5,450 bases of DNA from an uncultured bacterium (GTDB lineage: Bacteria > Bacillota > Clostridia > Lachnospirales > Lachnospiraceae), in the NCBI GenBank assembly GCA_946543095.1, contig CAMNLO010000137.1, forward strand, positions 1 to 5,450, in the 5' to 3' direction. A model generated the notes under the pieces. It had not been told where the DNA came from and searched no databases. It saw only the letters and a list, made by a program, of their open reading frames with translations. Every line of letters begins with the position of its first letter. Position 1 is the stretch's first letter. The position numbers and the translations under genes were made by a program. This document shows positions 1 through 5,450 of this stretch, piece after piece.

Positions 1-52
1 CCGGGCGGATCGGGGACTTTCACCCCTTAGAACGTGCGCCCGCCGGGCGCAC
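1..52 (-). mobile_element. 5' end of a group II intron (probably class C), continuing off the left edge
   Basis: Read on the minus strand from base 52, the sequence opens with GTGCG, the group II intron 5' consensus GUGYG. It continues as a perfect 9-bp hairpin (bases 34-42 with 44-52), then TTCTAAGG, then a GGGG-TGAAAGT-CCCC hairpin (bases 12-26), then ATCCGCCCGG at the window edge. This order closely resembles the start of domain I in bacterial group II introns, especially class C introns as I remember them (GUGUGCCC..., then UCUAUAGGGUGAGAGUCCC). Such introns are self-splicing ribozymes, usually carrying a reverse transcriptase/maturase that drives retrohoming. The reverse transcriptase and domains V-VI would lie left of base 1 and cannot be checked here. 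Class C introns typically insert just downstream of terminator stem-loops, and a strong hairpin ends 8 bases before this boundary (see 61-95). The identification rests on motif recall, not on an alignment. Confidence 0.68.
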
Positions 53-60
53 TGACAATC

Positions 61-95
61 AGAGCTTCAGCCCCTGATGGGCTGAAGCTCTTTTT
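61..95 (+). terminator. Strong Rho-independent terminator-like hairpin; probable intron target
   Basis: Bases 61-73 (AGAGCTTCAGCCC) pair perfectly with 79-91 around a 5-base loop (CTGAT), and a T run follows at 91-95. By the T tail it terminates plus-strand transcription, so it may once have served a plus-strand gene to the left. On the minus strand the same stem is preceded by an A run and followed by GATTGTCA, then by the putative intron boundary at 52. It could still act as a bidirectional terminator, and it fits the hairpin that class C introns recognise. The structure is certain from the sequence; its roles are inferred. Confidence 0.8.
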
Positions 96-296
96 ATACG
101 ATCGACCTGAAAAATCGTCTCCTCTCTGCCTGCCTTTTACAGCAAATGAGATAATGAAACTCTGCAGTTCCGGATAGTTTGGCACTTGCAGAGTTTTTGT
201 TTTGAAATGATAAGATCCGGACGCCAAAAGCATTTCGGGCGTCAGGCAGCACCACGGCCTCCAGATACTCCCGCTTCTCCGGTTCGAGATCGGCGC
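94..296 (-). other. Unidentified tail fused to the broken sensor gene; short coding-like frame, then noncoding DNA
   Basis: Downstream of the last recognisable sensor residues, the original frame becomes unconvincing (rich in W, R, C and S) and stays open to a stop at base 27, inside the putative intron. In the -1 frame the same DNA reads GADLEPEKREYLEAVVLPDA, then RNAFGVRI. This has normal protein composition and codon use, and continues to a TAA at 94-96. From about 215 down to 97 the DNA is AT-richer and looks noncoding. The coding-like stretch (roughly 215-296) may be the 3' end of another gene, or a distal part of the same one, joined by deletion. I do not recognise it. No start codon or ribosome site of its own is evident. 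Confidence 0.35.
157..203 (+). terminator. Second hairpin with T-rich plus-strand tail, possible weak terminator
   Basis: AAACTCTGCA (157-166) is exactly complementary to TGCAGAGTTT (187-196), with a 20-base loop between them. On the plus strand TTGTTTT follows (197-203), giving a terminator-like shape. The long loop weakens the case for an efficient terminator. The minus strand has no T tract after the stem. It could instead be part of a dispersed repeat or a recombination remnant, because it lies in the AT-richer DNA between the broken sensor gene and the putative intron. Confidence 0.4.
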
Positions 297-883
297 CGCC
301 AGGGCAAGCTCCGCATCGATCCTGCCCTCCGCTTCCCGGATCAGCTCCTTCAGGCGCTCCACCGTATAGTTGATGCCGTCGGAAAGGCTGTCCAATTCGA
401 TGGTCTCCCGGAAATCAGCCCCGGTCTCCAGATCGCCGCCTGTGATCCCCGAAAGGGAAGCGTTCAGGCTGTAGATGCCCTCCGTCACATGGGTTTTGAT
501 CAGATGTCTGATGAGGAAAAAGAGAATGCCAAAGATCAGGGTGTAGATCACAAGCAGAAACAGCCTGTTCTCCCTGCTTTGACGTTTTTCACCTGGGCAG
601 TCAGGGAGATCTCTTTAAAAACGGCATAGTCCTCCGGGGCGCTCCGGATCCATTCATCAAACATTTCTGCCTCTGTGACGGCATTGTACTTCAGATTGTA
701 GTCCATCCTGTTCAATACAGTCCGGTTCAGATCCTCCAGGCAAAACCGCACAAAGTCCTGCGCCTTTCGCTCTCCGTAAAAAAAGACCAGAAAAACAGTA
801 ATAACCACCATGGAAAGAAACACTGCCATGATGGTCATCAATGTGCGTCCCGATACGATCTCCGAAAGATGCCTTTTCTTCAC
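297..883 (-). pseudogene. Broken HAMP-domain membrane sensor, N-terminal remnant of a probable SpoIIE-type phosphatase
   Basis: The gene starts at GTG (881-883), 28 bases after the thyA stop; a TGA sits directly before the GTG, so no earlier in-frame start exists. The ribosome site is weak. Residues 1-12 are basic, followed by a first TM helix at about 14-36 and an extracytoplasmic part of only about 60 residues. The frame then stops at 548. A second frame carries on with NRLFLLVIYTLIFGILFFLI (TM2), a HAMP-like linker containing SLNASLSGITGGDLETGADF, and a coiled coil ending EAEGRIDAELALA at about 297. In intact relatives as I recall them, this linker leads into AKAIQ-SALP and a PP2C-like SpoIIE serine phosphatase domain, and the sensor loop is a Cache-like region of some 200 or more residues. 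Both appear lost here. One missing base in an A run (585-589) explains the frame break. The product, if made, would lack catalysis. Membrane sensor remnant is well supported; the SpoIIE assignment is inferred from the linker and coiled coil. Confidence 0.68.
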
Positions 884-911
884 TCAATAATACCCATTGA
901 AATATGATCTC

Positions 912-1760
912 TCAGATCGCCACGGGAATATCCTTTACCTGTTCGTGGGTCTGATAATCCTCCAGCTTTACATCATCCCTGGTGAAGGCGTAGAAATCCG
1001 TGACCTCGGGATTCAGGGTGAATTTGGGCGCCGGATAGGGCTCTCTTTCGATCAGTTCTCTGATAATGGGAATATGTCTGTCGTAGATATGGGCGTCCGC
1101 GATGACATGCACCAGCTCCCCCGGCACCATGCCGCAGACCTGGGCCAGCATATGCAAAAGCACCGCGTACTGGCATACATTCCAGTTGTTGGCGGTGAGC
1201 ACATCCTGGGAGCGCTGGTTTAAGATGGCGTTCAGAACAAGGCGGTCCTCCCCGGGTTTGACCGTGCAGTTAAAGGTCATGCTGTAGGCACAGGGATAGA
1301 GGTTCATCTCCGCAAGGTCAGCATGGACATAGAGATTCGTCATGATCCTTCTGCTGAAGGGATTGTTCTTCAGGTCATAGATCACCCGGTCCACCTGGTC
1401 CATCATCCCTTCCTTATAGCGGTGCTTCACCCCCATCTGATAGCCGTAGGCCTTGCCGATGGAGCCGTCCTCATCCGCCCATTCATCCCAGATATGGCTG
1501 TGGAGATCTTTGATATTATTGCTCTTCTTCTGCCAGATCCAGAGCACCTCGTCCGTGGCGCTCTTAATGGCCGTCTTCCGCAGGGTCAGGGCCGGGAACT
1601 CTTCGGAGAGATCATAACGGTTTACCACCCCGAACTTTTTTATGGTGTAGGCGCTTTCGCCATCCTCCCAGTGGGGCCGCACCTTCTCCCCTTCCGTGGA
1701 GGTGCCGTTCTCCAGAATGTCACGGCACATGGCGATAAAGATCTCATCGGCTTTGCTCAT
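912..1760 (-). CDS. thyA: Thymidylate synthase ThyA
   Basis: This 282-residue cytosolic enzyme methylates dUMP to dTMP using 5,10-methylenetetrahydrofolate, which it oxidises to dihydrofolate. The catalytic Cys is C157 in YPCAYS. The phosphate/dUMP-binding segment is QRSQD (R183, S184, D186), followed by N194; H224 and Y226 in DAHIYDRH match the usual dUMP-contacting pair. HIWDEWADEDGSIGKAYGYQ (89-108) is the typical core motif, and NPEVTDFYAFTRDDVKLEDY is the typical C-terminal segment. Length is normal for the family. The usual LGxPFN stretch after the QRS motif is replaced by LTANNWN; I believe this occurs in a Firmicutes subgroup, so it is not evidence of inactivity. The ATG at 1758-1760 lies 3 bases past the stop of the RNase-like gene, with its GGAG inside that gene's end, which suggests translational coupling. 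A folate-dependent ThyA normally requires dihydrofolate reductase, but no folA is present in the window. Confidence 0.97.
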   Translation of the reverse strand: MSKADEIFIAMCRDILENGTSTEGEKVRPHWEDGESAYTIKKFGVVNRYDLSEEFPALTLRKTAIKSATDEVLWIWQKKSNNIKDLHSHIWDEWADEDGSIGKAYGYQMGVKHRYKEGMMDQVDRVIYDLKNNPFSRRIMTNLYVHADLAEMNLYPCAYSMTFNCTVKPGEDRLVLNAILNQRSQDVLTANNWNVCQYAVLLHMLAQVCGMVPGELVHVIADAHIYDRHIPIIRELIEREPYPAPKFTLNPEVTDFYAFTRDDVKLEDYQTHEQVKDIPVAI

Positions 1761-1763
1761 GAT

Positions 1764-3365
1764 TTAATCACTCCATTTCCTGCTGAGGTTTTCCACCTGC
1801 TCCGCGAATTTCGCCAGTTCCTTGTTGGGCCTGCCCTCGGATCTCCGGATCAGGGCAAGAAGCTTCTCGCCGGCTGCCAAAAGTCTTGCAAACACAGTAC
1901 CGGCAGACTTCTTCGCAGGCTTCTTTGCCGGCACGGGCTCTGCCTCGTATACGAACCTGTTCTCCAGAAGGTCGAAAACGGTCCCGCTGTAGGGGGCATA
2001 GGCGTTGAAGCCCTGCTCCTTCTTCAGGCATTCCGTAAAGTCGGCGCAGGCGTCGTTGTCTCCGTGGACCACAAAGACCCGTTCGGGCTTTTCTTCAAAG
2101 GCTCCGATCCACTTTAACAGGCCGTTTTTATCCGCGTGTCCCGAAAGCCCCGGAAGCTGCCTGATCTCAGCCTTTACATCCACCACTTCCCCGAAGAGCT
2201 TTACGAACTCGGCGCCTTCGATAATGGAGCGGCCCAGAGTCCCCACCGCCTGATAGCCCACGAACAGGATCGTGGACTCGGGACGCCAGAGATTATATTT
2301 TAAATGATGACGGATCCGGCCGGCCTCGCACATACCGGAGGCTGAAATGATGACCTTCGGCTCGTCGTCCGTGTTGATGGCTTTGGATTCATCGGGAGTG
2401 ATGGCAAGATGCAGCCCCGGGAAGGCGATGGGATTGATCCCTTTGTTCACCAGTGCCATGGCCTCCTCATCAAAGCACTCTGCGATATTCTTCTGGAAGA
2501 CCCCGGTGGCCTCCACCGCCAGAGGCGAATCCACGTACACAGGAAAATTCCCGTGGTTCTTCACCATTCCCTCCGCCTTGATCCTCCGGATATGATAGAG
2601 AATCTCCTGGGTGCGTCCCACGGCGAAGGAGGGGATCACCACATTGCCACCCCTGTCAAAGGTGGTCCGGATCACCTCGGCAAGCTCGGAAGCGGAATCG
2701 ATCTTCAGCTCCGTGTGTAGACGGTTGCCGTAGGTGGATTCCATCACCACGTAATCCCCACTCCTTGTGTACATGGGATTCTTGATGAGAGGCTGGTCCC
2801 TGTTTCCGATATCCCCGGAAAACACCAGTTTTTTTTCGACTTCCCCCTCCTTGACCCACATCTCGATGGAGGCTGAGCCTAACAGATGGCCGACATCCGT
2901 GAACCGGATCCGAATCCCGGGAAGGATCTCGGAAATCTCCCCATAGGGGATGCTTTCCAGGTGGCGGATGGCCATCTGGGTGTGCTCCATATCGTAGGGA
3001 GGCTCATAGGCTTCCGCAGGAACCCCTCTTTTTGCCTTCCGTTTCTTCCATTCCGCTTCCTGGAACTGGATATGGGCACAGTCACGCAGCATGATGCTGC
3101 ACAGATCCGCCGAGGCTTTGGTGGTGTAGATCGGCCCTCTGTAGCCGTCCACATAGAGCTTCGGCAGCATGCCGGAATGATCCACATGGGCGTGGGTCAG
3201 AAGCACCGCGTCGATCTTTTCCGCAGCCACGGGAAGGGGTGCCTGCTCAAACACCTTGGCTCCCTGCCGCATTCCGAAGTCCACTAAAACGGTCCTGCCG
3301 GCTACTTCCACCACATGACAGGAACCCGTCACCTCATGATCCGCACCGATAAATGTCAGTTTCAT
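1764..3365 (-). CDS. MBL-fold/beta-CASP RNA-processing metallohydrolase (CPSF73-like, YSH1 type)
   Basis: This is a 533-residue soluble protein with no signal peptide. It has the metallo-beta-lactamase signature THAHVDHSG (H58, H60, D62, H63), H160 in VGHLLGSAS and D185 in SGDIGNRD, which are Zn ligands. The beta-CASP insert includes ESTYGN (E209), IPSFAVGRTQEILYHI (244-259) and SASGMCEAGRIRHHL (341-355). The RMMBL-type C-terminal part carries LSGHAD (H410) and VVHGD (H434). This set is that of bacterial homologues of eukaryotic CPSF73 and of Thermus TTHA0252, which are zinc-dependent endo/exoribonucleases. It is not RNase J by its motif details. Residues about 475-533 form an extra tail, starting with a PAKKPAKKSAG linker and ending in a charged, probably helical stretch; its role is unknown. 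It begins 25 bases after the carboxypeptidase stop with a near-perfect AAAGGAGG. Its RNA targets cannot be told from sequence. Confidence 0.92.
   Translation of the reverse strand: MKLTFIGADHEVTGSCHVVEVAGRTVLVDFGMRQGAKVFEQAPLPVAAEKIDAVLLTHAHVDHSGMLPKLYVDGYRGPIYTTKASADLCSIMLRDCAHIQFQEAEWKKRKAKRGVPAEAYEPPYDMEHTQMAIRHLESIPYGEISEILPGIRIRFTDVGHLLGSASIEMWVKEGEVEKKLVFSGDIGNRDQPLIKNPMYTRSGDYVVMESTYGNRLHTELKIDSASELAEVIRTTFDRGGNVVIPSFAVGRTQEILYHIRRIKAEGMVKNHGNFPVYVDSPLAVEATGVFQKNIAECFDEEAMALVNKGINPIAFPGLHLAITPDESKAINTDDEPKVIISASGMCEAGRIRHHLKYNLWRPESTILFVGYQAVGTLGRSIIEGAEFVKLFGEVVDVKAEIRQLPGLSGHADKNGLLKWIGAFEEKPERVFVVHGDNDACADFTECLKKEQGFNAYAPYSGTVFDLLENRFVYEAEPVPAKKPAKKSAGTVFARLLAAGEKLLALIRRSEGRPNKELAKFAEQVENLSRKWSD
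1771..1774 (-). promoter_or_regulatory. Ribosome binding site of thyA, inside the end of the upstream gene
   Basis: GGAG on the minus strand, 10 bases before the thyA ATG and overlapping the last sense codons of the RNase-like gene. Ribosomes finishing the upstream gene would terminate within thyA's initiation region, consistent with coupled translation. Confidence 0.6.
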
Positions 3366-3370
3366 CCTGT

Positions 3371-3378
3371 CCTCCTTT
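3371..3378 (-). promoter_or_regulatory. Strong ribosome binding site of the MBL/beta-CASP gene
   Basis: AAAGGAGG on the minus strand, 5 bases before the ATG at 3363-3365. It is the best ribosome site in the window and fixes the start of the RNase-like protein, whose MBL fold begins within its first residues (MKLTFIGADHEVTGS). Confidence 0.85.
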
Positions 3379-3390
3379 CCGGAGAAATGA

Positions 3391-4884
3391 CTACATCCCG
3401 ACTATCCCATCGAAGGTGTCGTCCTCTTCATACTCTTCGAACACCTCTCCCTGATCCTCTCTCTCCCAGCGCTCCTGCCGCCTCCTCCGGCGTTCCAGAA
3501 GCTCCTTCTTTCTGTATTCCGCCTCCTGGGCCCGGTGAACCTCATACAGCACAAAGCCTGCCAGCACCGCCAGGATCCCGATGATCACCGACACGATCAC
3601 GATCGTCTTCACGGAGATTCCGGATCCCTGCTTTTCCTCCTTCGGATCCTTTTCCCCGTCTTTGCCGTCCTTTTGGCCTTCCGCAGGCTCCGCCGTCTCC
3701 AGCTCCTTTATGGGCAGGGGGGCTTCCTCCACCACCGGCTGCGTGATCCCGGCGCTGCCTAAAACTCTCCCATTCTGGGATACAACGAATCTTCCGCTTT
3801 CGGAAACTCCCATATTGCAGTCTGTCAGCTCCAGGGATTTCGGCAGAGTCGCATAGCCTTCTTCCAAACTCTGCCCCTGCTGGATACCTGCTGCCGTCAG
3901 CGTATTCTCCTTTAATTCACTGAGTGATACCCGTTCGAAATTCTCAAAGCCGTATTCAAACAGCTCCTTTGTATCAGAATAATGATTGTAGGGCTCCTCC
4001 CGCAGCACCACCGCCAGAAGGCGCATGTCTTCTTTTTCCGCAAAGGTCACAAGTGTCTCTCTTGACATCACGGTGAAACCGGTCTTGCCCCCTATCGCAT
4101 AATCATAAGAATATTTCTGTCCGTACAGGGAGCCCTTCAGCATACGGTGATGATTGGAGATGGTGAAGGTGTCGGGCTGGGTGGCCGTGGCTTCCACGGT
4201 GTAGCTGATGGTGCCGGAGATCTCCAGCAGCTCCGAATTTCTGGCAAAGGCCCTGGCGATCAGTCCCATATCCCCGGCGCAGGTATAATGGTCGTCGTCA
4301 TGGAGACCATTGGGATTGACGAAATGGGTGTTTACGCATCCAAGGGCCGCAGCCTTCTCATTCATCATATCCGCAAAGCCCTCAACGCTTCCCCCCACAT
4401 GCTCCGCCAGGGCATTGGCCACTTCATTGGCGGAAGCCAGCATCAGGCAGTAAAGGCATTCCTGAACCGTCATGCTCTGGCCCTCGTCAATGCCCACATT
4501 TGAGCTGCCTCTCTCAATGGAGTACACAGCGCTGTGGGAAAAGGAGACCATCTCGTCCATTGCGCAGTTTTCGTAGACAAGAAGGGCCGTCATCAGCTTT
4601 GTGATGGAAGCGGGATAGGCTTTTTCTTCGGGCTTTTTGGCGTACAGCACCGCCCCGGTGTCGATGTCCATCAAAACCGAGCCCGCGGAGCCGTTCACCG
4701 GGCCCTTCGGCCATTTCTCCCAGGAATCGGAAAGCACCGGAGAAAGCTTTCTGGCCTCCGCCTGCTGCTGAAACTCCTCTGCCGTGGCAGCCGCATCAAA
4801 GCAGGGAACCAGACTGAACAATACGCTGATCAGGCATAAAAAAAATGTCGTGAGAATTGTGTGTAATGTGTGTTTTTTTCTCAT
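3391..4884 (-). CDS. D-alanyl-D-alanine carboxypeptidase (peptidase S11, PBP5/DacA-like) with C-terminal TM anchor
   Basis: This protein removes the terminal D-Ala of peptidoglycan pentapeptide stems outside the membrane. Starting from MRKKHT there are 497 residues. A signal peptide (basic MRKKHTLH, hydrophobic 9-27) has probable cleavage after the Ala-rich DAAATA at about 30-35. The serine acyl-enzyme motifs are all present and correctly spaced: S93-x-x-K96 (PASITKLMT), S151-A-N153, and K267-T-G269 (GGKTGFT). A PBP5-like C-terminal domain seems to follow (about 318-385), then a Pro/Glu/Lys linker (386-422). A true TM helix (about 424-447) leads into a cytoplasmic tail with an Arg run (RRRRRQERWERE) and an acidic end (EEYEEDD). 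Most DacA proteins end in a short amphipathic helix instead. A longer open frame from ATG 4966-4968 would add 28 residues in front of the signal peptide and overlap the upstream gene, so I prefer 4884. The exact paralogue (dacA, dacB or dacF) cannot be chosen. Confidence 0.94.
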   Translation of the reverse strand: MRKKHTLHTILTTFFLCLISVLFSLVPCFDAAATAEEFQQQAEARKLSPVLSDSWEKWPKGPVNGSAGSVLMDIDTGAVLYAKKPEEKAYPASITKLMTALLVYENCAMDEMVSFSHSAVYSIERGSSNVGIDEGQSMTVQECLYCLMLASANEVANALAEHVGGSVEGFADMMNEKAAALGCVNTHFVNPNGLHDDDHYTCAGDMGLIARAFARNSELLEISGTISYTVEATATQPDTFTISNHHRMLKGSLYGQKYSYDYAIGGKTGFTVMSRETLVTFAEKEDMRLLAVVLREEPYNHYSDTKELFEYGFENFERVSLSELKENTLTAAGIQQGQSLEEGYATLPKSLELTDCNMGVSESGRFVVSQNGRVLGSAGITQPVVEEAPLPIKELETAEPAEGQKDGKDGEKDPKEEKQGSGISVKTIVIVSVIIGILAVLAGFVLYEVHRAQEAEYRKKELLERRRRRQERWEREDQGEVFEEYEEDDTFDGIVGM

Positions 4885-4887
4885 AGT

Positions 4888-4891
4888 TCCT
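4888..4891 (-). promoter_or_regulatory. Ribosome binding site supporting the carboxypeptidase start at 4884
   Basis: AGGA on the minus strand, 3 bases before the ATG at 4882-4884 and overlapping the stop codon (TAG, 4890-4892) of the upstream gene. Spacing is short, so initiation may rely on coupling to the preceding gene. It supports the start that leaves a normal signal peptide. Confidence 0.5.
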
Positions 4892-5450
4892 AGTGTAACA
4901 CGGTTTTGCTCATGGGACAATCTGCCTTTCGGGAACAATGGGCGCAGACTCCGCCCATGTCCCGGCATTTCTCCTCAGACAGGACCGCCCTGCAAAGAAC
5001 GCTGGGACCGGGGATCAGGCTTCCGCAGGGACTCACCCGGATGCTGCAGCCGGCCGGTAAAAGGGTCTCCCGGATAAAGGAAAGGGAATCCGCATCCTCC
5101 GGGAAGTGTAAGACCCCGATCCATCTTCCCGCCTCCCGGTAGAGCAGCTCAGGAAGCAGGGAGTAGATCCCGTCTAATAAATAACATCCGATACATTCAA
5201 TGATATAGGCATCTCCCACCTGCTGGTGGGCCAGATACAGCTCCTGCAGGCCGTCCGCTCCGTCCCCCAGAGTGATCCCAAAAAATATCTCGCGTTCTTT
5301 TATATGAAAACACACCTCCGGGGCCACCAGGGGAAGCATCGCCTCCCGAAGCCCCAGGATATGCCCCGTATCCGCCGGATCATAGTGGAAACGGTCCAGG
5401 AATCCCGATATGGCATCCTGCGGAAACAGCTTTTCCACGCCGCAGGGGGA
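4890..5450 (-). CDS. Vitamin B12-dependent methionine synthase activation domain-like protein (partial, 5' end off window)
   Basis: The frame is open to the right edge (SPCG precedes a GTG at 5436-5438), so the true start is probably outside. Counted from that GTG, 182 residues are seen. FFGITLGDGADGLQELY (52-68) followed by GDAYIIECIGCYLLDGIYSL (75-94) fits the 'TLG...GD...LLDA' pattern of the MetH activation (AdoMet-binding) domain. SIRVSPCGSLIPGPSVLCRA (132-151) fits its 'GVSLT.S.MMIP.KSVSA' segment. The end has a Cys cluster, C158-x6-C165-x2-C168-x5-C174 (CAHCSRKADCP), like the C-terminal Cys motif of stand-alone clostridial members. These proteins are thought to help reactivate the cobalamin of methionine synthase or related corrinoid proteins. 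The RxxPGYG AdoMet-binding motif is absent; that region reads GVLHFPEDADSL. AdoMet binding is therefore doubtful, and the assignment is by pattern only. The stop lies 5 bases before the carboxypeptidase start. Confidence 0.55.
   Translation of the reverse strand, partial: SPCGVEKLFPQDAISGFLDRFHYDPADTGHILGLREAMLPLVAPEVCFHIKEREIFFGITLGDGADGLQELYLAHQQVGDAYIIECIGCYLLDGIYSLLPELLYREAGRWIGVLHFPEDADSLSFIRETLLPAGCSIRVSPCGSLIPGPSVLCRAVLSEEKCRDMGGVCAHCSRKADCPMSKTVLH

Noticed and set aside
27..225. The open tail of the sensor frame (to a stop at 27) as genuine protein
   Set aside because: It runs through AT-richer noncoding DNA, the terminator-like hairpin and the putative intron boundary, so it is an accidental open frame.
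580..600. Programmed -1 ribosomal frameshift in the sensor gene
   Set aside because: The heptamer is G-AAA-AAC, a poor slippery site, and there is no obvious stimulatory structure or upstream ribosome-like site. The gene is damaged elsewhere, so a mutation or read error is simpler.
186..629. A 147-codon plus-strand open frame over the sensor remnant
   Set aside because: Opposite to the TM/HAMP coding sequence; composition (Arg/Pro/Gln rich) is typical of an antisense shadow, and it has no good ribosome site.
1323..2117. A 264-codon plus-strand open frame spanning parts of thyA and the RNase-like gene
   Set aside because: It is antisense to two clearly conserved proteins, crosses their boundary, and its translation is low-complexity hydrophobic with no recognisable motif.
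4885..4968. Upstream ATG (4966-4968) as the carboxypeptidase start
   Set aside because: It adds 28 polar, basic residues before the signal peptide and overlaps the preceding gene by almost 80 bases. A GAGGAG lies near it but is too close (2 bases).
1..5450. CRISPR array, tRNA, riboswitch or phage/anti-phage system
   Set aside because: No regularly spaced repeats, cloverleaf or recognisable riboswitch core was seen. Gaps between genes on the right are at most 28 bases, too short to hold one.

Overview
The window reads as a piece of a Firmicutes chromosome, most likely a gut Lachnospiraceae or related Clostridia. The reasons are moderately high GC, tightly packed co-oriented genes with AGGAGG-type ribosome sites, a SpoIIE-phosphatase-like sensor of a type I associate with these bacteria, and a corrinoid methionine synthase activation-like protein. 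This placement rests on protein style, not on a marker gene.

All recognisable genes lie on the minus strand, so the window reads from right to left. The order is: a partial gene resembling the methionine synthase activation domain (4890-5450, 5' end off the window); a secreted, membrane-anchored D-alanyl-D-alanine carboxypeptidase (3391-4884); a metallo-beta-lactamase/beta-CASP RNase-like protein (1764-3365); thymidylate synthase ThyA (912-1760); and the broken front half of a two-TM, HAMP-containing sensor, probably a SpoIIE-type phosphatase (about 297-883). Gaps are 5, 25, 3 and 28 bases, with no terminator visible between genes, so a single transcript is plausible. The functions (corrinoid/one-carbon metabolism, peptidoglycan trimming, RNA processing, dTMP synthesis) do not form one pathway. 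This looks like a housekeeping operon, with ThyA translation probably coupled to the RNase-like gene.

The left 300 bases are the unusual part. The sensor gene has a one-base frameshift in an A run, an apparently shortened extracytoplasmic region, and no catalytic domain. It runs at about 297 into a short unidentified frame and then AT-richer noncoding DNA holding two hairpins. At base 52, reading leftward, a sequence begins with GTGCG and carries a GGGGTGAAAGTCCCC hairpin. I read this as the 5' end of a group II intron, probably class C, inserted 8 bases past a strong terminator-like hairpin. Nearly all of that intron lies outside the window. No CRISPR array, tRNA, rRNA or complete novel system is visible.
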